Below, piece after piece: positions 1-11,220 of a DNA stretch of 64,000 nt (the first letter of the stretch is position 1; every line of letters begins with the position of its first letter). The translations under genes and the position numbers were made by a program. Source of the DNA: Homarus americanus (lineage: Eukaryota; Arthropoda; Malacostraca; Decapoda; Nephropidae). The stretch spans positions 235,001 to 299,000 of the forward strand of contig NW_024727602.1 in NCBI RefSeq assembly GCF_018991925.1. The letters run 5' to 3'. The notes beneath the pieces were generated by a model, which saw only the letters and a list, made by a program, of their open reading frames with translations, had not been told where the DNA came from and did not search any database.

Positions 1-284
1 AACGTTCATTTTGCAGTTTGGAAAAAAAAAGGAAAAACAAACTAACTAGAAGAAGCTCTGAGACTGGCAGGTGTGGGCGATAACCCTTGTTGAGGGGGAC
101 CAGGACACAAATATTTGGGCAGGAGCCGCTAGCCTGTTTACTAACCCTCTTGAGGTGATACCCTTGGTGTGTGTGGGGGGGAGGGGGGGCGTGGGAAGGG
201 TAAGGGGGAATAAGGAGAGGGGGATAAGGGGAGGGGGGGGTACATGAATTGTTGTTGGACGAACGAATGATATCTTACATCCTG

Positions 285-319
<35 letters not shown>

Positions 320-388
320 GTGAGGGATCGTGCTGAGTGTGTGAAAAGATCTCTATAGAGTAAGAGAGAGAGAGAGAGAGAGAGAGAG
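285..388. repeat. (CT)n and (AG)n pair able to fold back
   Basis: A 28-nt CT run (285-312) is followed 50 nt later by a 26-nt AG run (363-388). The two runs are complementary, so the segment can form a hairpin with a loop of about 50 nt. No gene is visible around it. Upstream, 172-240 is G-rich. Confidence 0.9.
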
Positions 389-838
389 CCTCCCTTCGTT
401 AGCTCTCGTCAGGCCAGTCAACTCCTCCTCTCCCCTAAGTCACCTAGTCAAGAAACAACTTGCGTTCTAACACCACAACAACTCTTTAAAAACTACAAAT
501 ACTGTTTTTTCTCACAGTACAGGTGTGAAGACCAGGTGTGAAAGAGACAGGTTTTAATTAGACAGGTGTGTGGGAGTTGAGACCCTTCGAGATACGTCCT
601 GTTCGTTCACTATTGGTTGGGTGAATTAATCTTACCTTTTATTTAACCTTACCGATGCCTCGTTCAGGGTGGTGTTGGTGTTGGTGGTGATGGTGTTGGT
701 GATGATGGTGTTGGTGGTGATGGTGATGGTGGCAGCTTTCATTCATGGCCACGAAGTAACTGTGCCAATTTCATCCCCCACCCCTTCACCCCCCTGTCCC
801 TGCTCACCTCTCATCCTGGTAGTAAAACTTGATGACAG

Positions 839-840
<2 letters not shown>
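389..840. other. No gene seen; short GGTGTT/GGTGAT run
   Basis: No convincing coding frame or RNA gene. A degenerate GGTGTT/GGTGAT stretch at about 669-732 makes a Val/Met-rich frame that looks like a repeat artefact. Confidence 0.6.

Positions 841-900
<60 letters not shown>
841..900. repeat. (CT)30 microsatellite
   Basis: Perfect CT dinucleotide run of 60 nt. Confidence 0.97.
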
Positions 901-904
<4 letters not shown>

Positions 905-1330
905 CATTCGCCGAAATTAACTTCATGGGTATTAATTAAACCTTCAATTCACATTCTATTCAGAGAAATGTTCGAGTCTTCTCCATTCAGAAATCTAAAA
1001 CACCGCCTCTTATTCTTTCACTAAAATACATTACTTTATTTACCCCTATAAAACAAAATCTCCACCTGGCTGGGATTTTGTGTTTACCTTACCTGTAATA
1101 ATCTCGTTTTCTATTGACACTGACAAATGAGCATCGAGGATACCTAAAAAAAAAAAATAAAAGCAGCAGAAACCAAAAGGGAATACAGTTACAGGAGAAT
1201 ACAGTAAATACGTGTATTCTAAACGCACTTGAAAATCCTGGTGAAAATGAGGGTGTGTGTGTGTGTTTGAGAAGCGACGTCCATGTTATTATGATGTTGA
1301 GTGATAAAAGTGTTTTGTCGTTTAAACTCT
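901..1330. other. No gene seen
   Basis: AT-rich unique sequence with a short poly-A at about 1147-1157 and a short GT run at about 1253-1266. Open frames on the two strands overlap and neither looks coding. Confidence 0.5.
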
Positions 1331-1712
1331 GAGGTGGGGGATGAGGGAGGAGGGAGATGAGGGGAGGAGGGAGATGAGGGGAGGAGGGGGGATGAGGGGG
1401 GAGGAGGGAAGGATGAGGGAGGGAGGAAGGATGAAGGGAGGAGGGAGGGATGAAGGAGGGAGGAGGGATGAGGGAGGAGGGGATGGGGAGGAGGGAGGGG
1501 ATGAGGGGAGGGAGGGGGAGGGATGAGGGGAGGAGGGATGGGGGGAGGGAAGGGAAGGATGGGAGGGTGGGAAGGATGGGGAGGAGGGAGGGGATGGGGG
1601 GGAGGGAGGGGATGGGGGAGGGAAGGAAGGATGGGGGGAGGGAGGAGGGATAGGGGGGAGGAGGGAAGGATGGGGAGGAGGAGGGATGAGGGGGAGGGAA
1701 GGGGGTGAGGGT
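1331..1712. repeat. G-rich near-polypurine minisatellite (GGGAGGATGA-like)
   Basis: About 380 nt of GGGA, GGAGG and GATG motifs with almost no C. The many GGG runs on the plus strand could form G-quadruplexes, and the purine/pyrimidine asymmetry would suit triplex DNA. The overlapping Gly/Glu/Arg-rich plus frames and the Pro/Ser-rich minus frame are by-products of the repeat. Confidence 0.9.
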
Positions 1713-2710
1713 GCTTCATTTTGATCTTATACTTTTGTGCCTTTTAAAAGTTGTCAATCCTGTATTTTTTGGGGGGTGTGGGACTTTAATCAATCTCAAT
1801 ATACTCCCACTGACGGACACAGGTCATAGATTTTTCGACTTTTCTTGTTGTGTATTTGTTTGCCGTATTGTTGTGTAGGTGTTTTGTGAGGTTGTATTAT
1901 TATTGTTGTTCTTTTTGTTATTTTGTTCTGTTTTGTTATTTTCTTATTTTTATTGTTTTTGTTGTTTATGGTGTTGTTATTAATGTTATTACCGATAAAC
2001 TGTCACGTTATAGTGCCTATGTTATGGTGTGTTATTGTGTTTGTCACCTTCCTCCATCACCCTTCACTGAGTTTAGTACCTCGATGGACGCCAATACCTG
2101 GTGGTGCCATTCAGTGCCACACAATGCCACGATTATAACATTTGAGCCTTATGACCCAAAATGGCACTCATAACCGAACGATGAAGTTGATTAAAGGTGA
2201 ATGGAAGGTTATGGTTATTATCACAGGTAAAAAAAAAGAACTCTTAAGCCTTAATTGATGATGGGAGGATGATGGAGCCAATCAGAATGAAATTGACTGT
2301 AGTTGTTGAACCTAAATGTTTATGACGTGATGTAACCAGTTGGACTTACCTGGTTGATGAGGGTAATTGGGTCATACAGGTACAGGTGTGGGAGAAATGC
2401 ATGACTCATATGACGGTAAAGGTGTGTGTGTGTGTGTGGAGGGGGTGCGTCATGATGGTGTGGTGAGTTGCGGAGGTGACGACAGTGGTCAAGTTTTAAA
2501 GAGAATTTATTATTTTGTTGTGTTACTCTTAAGTCATGTGAAGTTTATTTACTGTATTTTGATGATTTTATTGTATTATGTAACATGTGGGTTCTTAAAC
2601 ATATATATATATATAACCGTACACTTAATCATAGTTCATTTGAGATTATATTGATTTAACATCTTTTTTTAATCACAGTTCAGTTTTGTTTTCTTCATCA
2701 TGAATTGAGA
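1713..2710. other. No gene seen; AT-rich
   Basis: T-rich sequence with TTGTTATT motifs (1845-1985), a short GT run at about 2422-2438 and a short AT run at about 2601-2615. No splice-bounded open frame stands out. Confidence 0.5.
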
Positions 2711-2854
2711 TTAGGTCAGGTCAGGTTAGGTTAGGTCAGGTCAGGTTAGGTCAGGTTAGGTTAGCTTTGGTCAGGTTAGGTTAGGTCAGGTTAGGTTAGG
2801 TCAGGTTAGGTTAGGTTAGGTCAGGTTAGGTTAGGTTAGCTTTGGTCAGGTTAG
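2711..2854 (+). repeat. Interstitial TTAGG/TCAGG telomere-like array
   Basis: About 28 pentamers mixing TTAGG and TCAGG, broken twice by the same interruption GCTTTGG. The repeated interruption implies an internal duplication of a larger unit. TTAGG is the canonical arthropod telomere motif. This copy is degenerate and internal. Confidence 0.9.
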
Positions 2855-3303
2855 ACTTTATCTCCCAACCTTTGTTTTGAAGGTTTTTGAATGTAATCAG
2901 TGCAGGCCAGCCAGGCTGTGAGAGACAGGGCTGGACACTCGCTAATTACAGTCATAACAAAATTAAAACTGACAGATGAAATAATGAACGGGTCCTTCCC
3001 CCCTTACACCCCCCATGCCAGCCCACTCTCGTCCACACCCCACGCGCCTCACTCTCGCCACCTCGCCTACCTTCACCACTCCATCCGCTCGCCTCACCAA
3101 AAATTATCCTTCCACTGATGAGTTCTGACCTGAGTGTTACCTGATTATTTTATCCTTTAGTAATTCTCTATCTGTAATATTTTATAACTTTTTTTGGTAT
3201 GAAGACTTTTTTAAATTTTCTATAATATGTAATTTTTAAGTTTGTATTTTTTTATTAATGTTATTCTTTTTTAATGTGTTTATCTGTGGGCATAGACGGG
3301 ATT

Positions 3304-3340
<37 letters not shown>

Positions 3341-3741
3341 GATAAAAACAGACTGACAGACAGGGTAAAAAATAGACAGACAGACGGACAGGCAGACAGA
3401 CCAGCAGCAAGAGCCTCATGAGATATCAATGTCGGTCAAAACCACACACCAGGATTATTCGACGGGACATCTATACACGCTTCATCACCACGCGTTCCCG
3501 GGCATGAACCAATAAGCGAGATTGGTCGGGAGTGGCGGGTGTGTGGGTGTAAACAAAGCCAATTCCACTCTCCCTTACCCCTCACTCCTCCCTCTCCCTA
3601 CTCCTCCTCCTCCTCCTCCTCCCCTTCTCCCCCACATACATAGTATTCATCACCCCTAACATATCTCACCTGTCACCTTCCACACACCACCTGTCACCTT
3701 CCACACACCACCTGTCTTTTCCCCAATACCACCTGTCTCCT
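2855..3741. other. No gene seen; short CTCC and CACCTGTC repeats
   Basis: Unique sequence with a GACA block (annotated separately), a (CTC)n run at about 3599-3623 and two to three copies of a CACCTGTC-CTTCCACACAC unit at 3668-3735. No recognisable gene. Confidence 0.5.
3305..3408. repeat. (CAGA)n tetranucleotide repeat
   Basis: Nine near-perfect CAGA units (3305-3340) followed by a degenerate continuation to about 3408. Confidence 0.9.
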
Positions 3742-3835
3742 GAAGGGGTTATGTCATCGTCCTGAAGGGATTAAGTCATCGTCCTCAAGGGTTATGTCAT
3801 CGTCCTCAAAGGGATTAAGTCATCGTCCTCAAAGG
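3742..3835. repeat. 22-bp minisatellite with core AAGTCATCGTCCT
   Basis: Four to five units of 21-23 bp ending in TCATCGTCCT. The unit closely resembles the array at 16478-16591 (CCATCGTCTTCAAAGGG), so the two loci probably share an ancestral repeat. Confidence 0.85.
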
Positions 3836-3904
3836 TCAGATCAGATGGGTTTTGCACTCAATTCATTTTACTGATGAATTTTTGTCGTTTAGGAAATGTC
3901 AGGG

Positions 3905-6160
3905 GAGGATTCATCGCTGCTCCCTGCCACCTCCCACTCCTCTTCTCCATCCTGCCCTTCTCTCCTCCTGCACCCTCTCCACTCCTGCCACCTCTCCTCC
4001 TGCCTACTCCCTCCTGCCTCCTCCTCCCTCTCCCTCCACCCCTGCCACTTCCTCCATTCCTCTTTTCTCCCATTCCTGCCCTTCCTCCCCTCCCCTACCC
4101 TCTCCCCTCCCTCCCTACTCCTCCTGCCCTTTCTCCTCCCTGCCTACTCCCCTCCCTCCCTCTCCCTCCCTGCCCTCTCCCATTCCTGCCCTCTCCCACT
4201 CCTGCCCTCCCTCCCTGCCTACTCCCCTCCTGCACTACTCCCATTCCTGCCAATACTCCTCCTGTAATACTCCTCCTGCCCTCTCCCACTCCATTTCCTG
4301 CCCTCTCCTCCCTGCCACTACACTCCTGCCACCCTCCTCCCTACCCTCCCTCCTCTTTCTCCTCCTGCCCTCTCCCTCCCTCACCCTCCCTTCCCTACCC
4401 ACCTCCCTCCTGCCCTCTTCCTCCCCTGCCCTCTCCTCCTGCCCTCCTCCCTGCCCTCTCCCTCCCCACTTTCTCCTCCTGCCCTCCACTCCCTGCCTCC
4501 ACTCCTCTCCCTCCTCCTGCCCCCACTCCCACCTCCCCTCCCTCCTCACCCTCTCCCTCCTGCCTCTCCCTCCCTGCCCTCCCTCCTCTCCCTCTCCCCA
4601 CCCTGTCTCCTCCCTCTCCCCACTCCTCTTCCCCCCCTCACCTCTCCCTCCTGCCACTACTCACTCCTGCCCTACTCCCCTCCTGCCACCTCCCCTCCCC
4701 TGCCACTACTCCCACTCCCTGCCACCCTACTCCTCCCCTGCCCACCTCCCCACTCCCACCCCACTCCTCCCCTGCCCCACCCCTACTCCCTCCCATCTCT
4801 CCCTCCCTGCCACTCTCCCACTCCCTGCCTCTCCCACACTCACCTCTCCCACTCCTGCCACCTCCCGCCACTCTCCCACTCCACCGCCACTACTCCCTCC
4901 TGCCCTCTCCCTCCCTGCAGCCTCCCTCCTGCACCTCCCACTCCTGCCCTCTCCCACTCCCTGCCCCTACTCCCCCACTCCCTGCCACTACTCCTCCCCT
5001 GCCTACTCCCTTCCTTGCCCTACTCACTCCCTGCCTCCTCCCTCCTGCCACTCTCCCACTCCCTACTCTCCCCTCCCTGCCCTACTCCCTCCCTTACTCA
5101 CTCCCCTGATACTCCCTCCTGTAATACTCCCACTCCTGCCACTACTCCCACTCCCTGCCACCTCCCACTCCTTCCTCCCTCCACTCCCCTCCCTCCCCTG
5201 CCCTCTCCCCCTCCCCACCCTACTCCCCACTCCCCTGCCCTCTCCCCCCCTGCCCTACTCCCCTCCCCCACTACTCCCTCCCTGCCACTTCCCCACTCCC
5301 TGCCACTACTCCCCTCCCTGCCACTACTCCCTCCCTGCCCTCTCCCACTCCTGCCACCTCCTCCTGCCACTCCTCCCTGCCCACTACTCCCTCCTGCCCT
5401 CACTCCCTGCCACTACTCCCTCCCTGCCACTCCCCCCTGCCCTCCCTCCCTCCCCTGCCATCCTCCCCTCCTGCCACCTCCTCCCTCCCCTTCTCTCCTC
5501 CCCTCTCCCTCCCTGCCAATACTCCCTCCACCTCCTCCTGCCTACTCCCTCCTGCCAATACTCCCACTCCCCTGCCCTACTCCCCTCCCTGCCCTCCTCC
5601 CCTCCCTGCCTCCCCTCCCTGCCACTACTCCCACTCCCTCCCACTTCCTCCCCTCCCTGCCAATACTCCTCCTGCAATACTCCCTCCTGCCACTTCCTCC
5701 CTCCCTGCCACACTCCCATCCCTGCCACCTACTCCCCTCCTGTCTCCACTCCTCCAATACTCCCTCCCCTGCCACCCTCCCTCCTGCCCTCCCTCCCTAC
5801 CCCTGCCTCCATTCCTGCCACCTCCACTCCTGCCCATCCTCCTCCTGCCAATACTCCCCTCCACTGTCTCCCTCCCCTGCCACTACTCCCTCCCCTGCCA
5901 CTACTCCCATTCCCTGCCCTCCTCCCTCCCTGCCACTACTCCCACTCCTCCTGCCACTACTCCCTCCCTACCCACCTCCCTCCCTCCTGCCACTACTCCT
6001 CCTGCCCTACTCCTCCCACCCTTTCTCCCATTCCTGCCACCTCCTCCCCTACTCTCTCCCTCCCCTCCCCTCTCTCCTCCCCTGCCCACCCTCCTCCCTC
6101 CCTGCCACTACTCCCCCTCCCCACCCTACTCCCTCCTGCTACTCCCTCCCTGTCCCTACT
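3905..6160. repeat. 2.2-kb pyrimidine-rich satellite (TGCCACTACTCCC units)
   Basis: Plus strand is made almost only of CTCC, CCCTGCC and TGCCACTACTCCC-type motifs of variable length. Because all three stop codons need a purine after the leading T, long plus frames (up to 775 residues of Pro, Ser, Leu) stay open by composition alone. The translations have no domain and several frames are open together, so this is not a protein gene. The minus strand is correspondingly G-rich and may form quadruplexes. Confidence 0.92.
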
Positions 6161-6239
6161 CTCATGGGATTTACGTTGAAAAAAACACATCCATAGTACA
6201 AACTAACTGGTATAATTTTGGGGTATTACCTGAAAGATT

Positions 6240-6372
6240 CCTCCCCTGCCCCCCCATCCTACATTTCCTCCCTGTCACCCACCATTCCTCCCCTGTCACT
6301 CTACCATTCCTCCCCTGTCACCCCACCATTCCTCCCTGTCACCCACCATTCCTCCTGCCACCCCCACCCCTC
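6240..6372. repeat. 22-bp minisatellite CATTCCTCCCCTGTCACCCC
   Basis: Five or so units, two of them exactly 22 bp, separated from the large pyrimidine satellite by about 80 bp of unique sequence. Confidence 0.85.
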
Positions 6373-6811
6373 TCCAGCTTATTTCACCTCAAATAAAACA
6401 CCCTAAAAGGTAGGGTTAAGTTAGGATTAGGTTGAGTTAGCATTTCGGGGTTATTATCAGGTGAAATAATCTGTAGTGACGAATGTTTAGGTAGGTTTAT
6501 TTTTAGTAAATTTCCTGTTATTTTTTCCCTTATATACAAATCGATGACACAACTCCTTCAAAAATTTAAACCATTTGAAGGATAATTTATTTTGATAATT
6601 TACCTGAGATCAAAAAAAAAAAAGAATTACCTACGTTCTACTGTAACTTCTAAATATATAATATCCAATGGAGGAAAAAATCTGTAAGGTCAGGAAAGGC
6701 GGACATTGTGTTTATTTATAGACTACCTGTAGAACTGAACCCATCACCTGTGTTAATGAGTCAGTAGGGAGGACCTATCATGGCGTCATTAAAGGATAGG
6801 TATTAGACTAA
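6373..6811. other. No gene seen; AT-rich
   Basis: AT-rich unique sequence with a weak TTAGG-like patch at 6411-6440. No gene signal. Confidence 0.5.
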
Positions 6812-7004
6812 TGTGTGGCCCCAATCACCACTCAGGTATTTTGCCGATGTGGCCCCAATTACCACTCAGGTATTTTGCCCGAGGTGTGGCCCCAACCACT
6901 CATTTGCGAGTGTGGCCAAATTACCACTCAGGTATTTTGCCCAGGTGAATTACCACTCAGGTATTTTGCCCGGGGTGTTAATCACCACTCGGGTATTTTG
7001 CCAA
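6812..7004. repeat. Degenerate minisatellite ACCACTCAGGTATTTTGCC
   Basis: Five to six copies of a core ACCACTC(A/G)GGTATTTTGCC with variable spacers containing GTGTGGCCCCAA. Unit length drifts between about 30 and 40 bp. Confidence 0.8.
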
Positions 7005-7987
7005 TTACACTCGTTACCATCACCAGCAGGATCGTAAAATGTCACTATCACCACACGGCCCACGCGAGCTCTGGTTATGGGTGTTAGTGTACCTGGGCTT
7101 ATGTTGATTATTTCAGGTTTGGGGGGATGGGTGTGGTGTGTGGTGTGTGGTTGGCTTGTTGGTGGTGTGGTGTAGGTGGTAATTAATTAGTATGGGTGCT
7201 GATTGTGGCGTGGCATGGTGTGGTGTGGTGTAAGTTTTGATGCATACACCTTTTGTGCTCCAGAACAAAGGATTATCGACTCCTCACCACCCAAAGGTTT
7301 TCATCAACAAATAATTACTTGGTTTGATGAAGATGGGCATATTATTATTATTATTATTATTATCATCATCATCATTTGTTGTATGTGGGGGGAGAATATA
7401 CAGTAGCAATCAAGTTATAATATTAATAATTTACAACACTAATTAACCGATTATTGAGAAATCCTCACCCATTGCCTGAAAATACACAATGAAAAGAGAT
7501 AGTTTAGATTACATAAGGTTACATTAGGCAGCGGATCATTTAACAAAAGCTGGCATTACAAAAAGAGGATGAAACAAGGGGTGAACGACTGAACAACTTA
7601 CAGGTTACAGAAACTACAGTAAGGTGGCATGTTTTGTAGGCCTGATGCAGCTGTAGTGTCGGACAGCTGCATGTTTCAGGTTGGTTGATCGTGAGGATGA
7701 TGTGACGAGAGAGAGGGCCCAGCTGGTGCATCTCACGATGTTTATGCTAATGCTGGTGGTACGAGTTCACCAGCTGGCACCTTCCCCACCCTTGCTGCTG
7801 CTGCTGTTGCTACCCTGCCACGGCTTACATGGACCCAGGGGAGGGGGTTAGGTCAGGTCAGGTCGTCCCAGAATGTTCTAAGCCTCGATAATGTCTTAAC
7901 CTTGACGTGAGGGCCTCGGGTTATGTCTCAGAGCGGCTTTTGAGTTGTGTTCCATTGGTTCATCAAGTCTCCATTTCAGAAGCATCT
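7005..7987. other. No gene seen; contains (ATT)n(ATC)n
   Basis: GT-rich patch (7120-7235), a trinucleotide run ATT then ATC at 7341-7375, and otherwise unique sequence. No convincing exon. Confidence 0.5.
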
Positions 7988-8175
7988 AAAGTCCCCATGT
8001 TATCGGCGTGTAAGTCCCACGTTATCGGCGTTTAAATCCCCATGTTATCGGCGTGTAAGTCCCATGTTATCGGCGTTTAGTCCCCATGTTATCGGCTTGT
8101 AAGTCCCACGTTATCGGCGTTTAAATCCCCATTTTATCGGCGTGTAAGTCCCCATGTTATCGGCGTTTAAGTCCC
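7988..8175. repeat. ~22-bp minisatellite CCCCATGTTATCGGCG
   Basis: Eight units of 21-23 bp alternating between endings GTGTAA and GTTTAA. The alternation suggests a two-unit higher-order repeat of about 45 bp. It ends about 190 bp before a possible coding exon. Confidence 0.88.
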
Positions 8176-8223
8176 TCCTTCCCTAGAACATTGTAACTCC
8201 CTTATAATACTTTTCTCTCTCCT

Positions 8224-8232
8224 TATAAAAAG
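8224..8232 (+). promoter_or_regulatory. Possible TATA box upstream of the 8369 exon
   Basis: TATAAAAAG lies 137-145 bp upstream of the candidate start codon at 8369. A start site about 30 bp downstream would give a 5' leader of roughly 110 nt. The same strand stays open through this interval in the exon frame, so the motif could also be incidental. Confidence 0.3.
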
Positions 8233-8368
8233 AATTCCCTACCCGGACCACTATTTTCTCCCTCCCTCCGTAATCACACTCATCATTGTCTATGGTAATA
8301 ACACGCTGACGAGAACCCCAGTGGGCTCCGGAGATGCTTATAATATTCACTCCTCCAGAAGCTTGAAG

Positions 8369-8411
8369 ATGAGCGTGAAGAGTGTGGCTGAGACCCTGAC
8401 CGCGGCCATGG
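8369..8411 (+). CDS. Possible first coding exon, product not recognised
   Basis: A short open segment begins ATG AGC GTG AAG and reads MSVKSVAETLTAAM, then stops at the donor-like sequence ATGG|GTAAAT. Codons are balanced and GC-richer than the flanks. The frame also stays open upstream for dozens of codons, so this may instead be an internal exon starting after the acceptor-like CTCCTCCAG at 8358. It ends in phase 1 (one base left over). The candidate exon at 11096 supplies two bases in one of its open frames, which would give Gly at the junction. The intervening sequence would hold the 54-bp minisatellite. No family is recognised, and the call rests on frame, composition and donor only. Confidence 0.35.
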
Positions 8412-8444
8412 GTAAATATTATTCTTTTTTTTCCGTCAGAAACT

Positions 8445-9088
8445 GGGTGTAGGGTGGGTGTTGCCTGTGGGGTACTGTGGGGTAGGTGTGGTGTTGGGGT
8501 ATTGTAGGGTGGGTGTGGCTGTGGGGTACTGTGGGGTAGGTGTGTTGGGGTATTGTGGGGTGGGTGTGGCTGTGGGGTGCTGTGGGGTAGGTGGTGTTGG
8601 GGCTATTGTAGGCTGGGTGTGGCTGTGGGGTACTGTGGGGTAGGTGTGGTGTTGGTATTGTAGAGTGGGTGTGGCTGTGGGGTACTGTGGGGTAGGTGTG
8701 GTGTTGGGGTATTATGGGTGGGTGTGGCTGTGGGGTACTGTGGGGTAGGTGTGGTGTTGGGGTGACTTGGGCTGGGTGTGGCTGTGGGGTACTGTGGGGT
8801 AGGTGTGGTGTTGGGGTATTGTAGGGTGGGTGTGGCTGTGGGGAATCTGTGGGGTAGGTGTGTGTTGGGGTATTGTAGGGTGGGTGTGGCTGTGGGGTGC
8901 TACTGTAGGTGTGGTTGTTGTTGGGTATTGTAGGCTGGGTGTGGCTGTGGGGTACTGTGGGGTAGGTGTGGTGTTGTGGGGTATTGTAGGGTGGGTGTGG
9001 CTGTGGGGTACTGTGGGGTAGGTGTGGTGTTGGGGTATTGTAGGGTGGGTGTGGCTGTGGGGTACTGTGGGGTAGGTGTGGTGTTGGG
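8445..9088. repeat. ~54-bp minisatellite, about 12 units
   Basis: Units alternate GGGGTAGGTGTGGTGTTGGG and GTGGGTGTGGCTGTGGGGTACT segments, with small indels between copies. The strand is strongly GT-rich. The frames on both strands are repeat products. If the exon at 8369 is real, the array lies inside its first intron. Confidence 0.92.
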
Positions 9089-9601
9089 GCTCTTCGCTTC
9101 CTCTATTAGATACTGAAAAACACAAAAAGAAAACATGTAAATAAACAACAATAATAACCTAACCTAACCAAGAGAATAAGTTAAATAAACTTTGACAGTC
9201 AATTTTCTTTCTGTACTTTGCATTAGTTGATAAAAATTCTTGAATATTATTGACCTGTACAGCTGTTTCCAACCTAACCTGACGTAGTCCTGTTTAATAT
9301 GTCATGTTTAATGATTTTTTTTACCTGTTAATTACTGTTAATTAATGCGCCTAGATTAGCTAATTCGTTTACCTTTTAGCACTAATTCACCCAGATTCCT
9401 ACCACCCCCCCTGAATTAAACAGAAAATCCCACAGGTTTGAGAAATATATTGAAATTATCCTTGTGTTAATTTTATCAATAATCCGATTAACTTGGTTGT
9501 TATTCGGGTTAGGTTCACCATAATTCGGGTTAAATTAACTGTGAATCCCGGTTAAAATAAAATTTCATCATCAGTAACCTTAAATTAATTACTCTTATGA
9601 C

Positions 9602-9603
<2 letters not shown>
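9089..9603. other. No gene seen
   Basis: AT-rich unique sequence with brief CCTAACC patches. No open frame of interest. Confidence 0.5.
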
Positions 9604-9647
<44 letters not shown>

Positions 9648-9780
9648 CTAATTACCCAGCTATTTACGTACAGTATAGTGTCATTATCAGCATCAGTCAT
9701 CTTGGCACAGCGGCTGTACTTGGCACCCTATAGGCACCAGGTGGCACCCTCAGATCAGGAAGCTTTGGAGGTATATACGA

Positions 9781-9834
<54 letters not shown>

Positions 9835-9891
9835 TAAGTGGCAAAATGTTGATCCCCAAAGACAAATCTCTCTCTCTCTCTCTCTCTCTCT
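9604..9891. repeat. (GA)n, (AG)n and (TC)n runs in one 290-bp segment
   Basis: GA runs at 9604-9645 and 9785-9831 are followed by a TC run at 9867-9891. The TC run is complementary to either GA run and could pair with them as hairpins. Confidence 0.93.
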
Positions 9892-10156
9892 AACGATAGA
9901 ACTCAGGCGTGTGCCGTCATATGTAAACTCGACGCGTTAAATGTGATGACACCATCTGGTTATTTTGGCGGGCCAGCTGGGATTGTTCAACAGTCAGCTG
10001 ATCTCATGTAAACAACTTACTGATGTGGGGGAACCGCTTCAGTAAATTTTAGAACTTTATCACTAGTGAGTCCTTAGGGAGAGTACAAGTTATTACTCCA
10101 CAGCGACGTGATAATAGTTAAGGCTGTGTTTGGTTGTCTGTGTATGTGTTCGAGGA

Positions 10157-10420
10157 TACCACACACACTACACCACCACCACACTACACCACAACCACAC
10201 TACACTACAACCACACGACACCACAACCACACTACACTACCATCAAACTATACCACCACCACACTACACCACACAACACCACCATCAAACTATACCACCA
10301 CCTCACTATACCACATCCACACTACACCACAACCTCACTACACCACAACCTCACTACACCACAACCTCACTACACTACACCACACCACACAATACCACAC
10401 CATCACTACACCAGAAAGAT
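10157..10420. repeat. CACTACACCACAACC minisatellite
   Basis: About 260 nt of CCACCACCA, CACTACACC and ACAACC motifs, with a larger subunit containing ATCAAACTATACC repeated twice. The Thr/His-rich frames are artefacts. Confidence 0.88.
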
Positions 10421-10756
10421 AACATACCACACCAGAATAACAGAGTCACCAACCCATGAAATCTCTCTCTCTCCCCCCCCTCTCCCCCCTCTCTCTCTCC
10501 CTCCATCCCAGACTTCACTCACTCCTTAAAAAATAAAAATAAAAATCTTTCGCTTGGAATGGTTTTTGTGTCTAACTGGAGCGTAAAAAATATTGCGTAT
10601 AATAAGTTTTTCTTCTGTTTTTCTTTGAAGGGGGAGACTCTAGTGATAATGTGTAAGTCTCGTTTATTTTTCTGTGTTGGATTTATTTAACACAACTAAA
10701 GCTCATGTAAAAGTGTGTGTGTGTGGGGGGGTTTCTTGGTGTAGTTTATGTTGTTT

Positions 10757-10837
<81 letters not shown>

Positions 10838-11090
10838 ATCCCTTGAGATCTTAAAGCCAAAATAATTCCTCTATATTATTCTTCCTTCCTAAAAGACAAA
10901 GTCGATAAGGTGTGCCCTACGTCACCTTCCAATATACCTCTGTTTACCAGGTCTCCCTTCGTCAGTGTGGAGGCTCTGTGTGGCTTATAGAACTGAGCGC
11001 CCCACGTCATTGAGTATAGTGTTTGCTCTTGCTCCCCTCCTTTCTCTTCCCCTTCCCTCATCTTCCCTCTCTCCCACCTGTCCTCCTCCC
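10421..11090. other. No gene seen; (CT)n at 10761-10832
   Basis: Contains a C/T-rich patch (10463-10505) and an interrupted CT run (10761-10832). The pyrimidine-rich stretch at 11025-11095 forms the tract of a possible splice acceptor. Confidence 0.6.
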
Positions 11091-11095
11091 CTCAG

Positions 11096-11220
11096 GACAA
11101 GAGCCATGGTGGTGTACAATGGAGAGCCTCTACATTGCCTTCATCGATCTCCTGCAGAAGGTTTCGACATCGTCAGTAGCTGTGGGTTCCTCTGTCACAT
11201 TGCGTCTCGGTCTTACTTAG
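11096..11220 (+). CDS. Possible internal exon, product not recognised
   Basis: A long pyrimidine tract ends in CCCCTCAG at 11095, a strong-looking 3' splice site, and is followed by a GC-balanced segment. Two frames are open. One contains MESLYIAFIDLLQK (ATG at 11119) and stops with TAG at 11218-11220. The other contains YNGEPLHCLHRSPAEGF and runs on past 11220. The first frame is in phase with the candidate exon ending at 8411. No good donor was found: the choices GTTTCG, GTAGCT and GTGTTA all lack a consensus +5 G. The exon end is therefore uncertain and no protein family is recognised. Confidence 0.28.

Noticed and set aside
3852..6179. 775-codon plus-strand frame
   Set aside because: Sequence is a pyrimidine satellite; several frames are open together because stops need purines. 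Product is only Pro, Ser and Leu with no domain.
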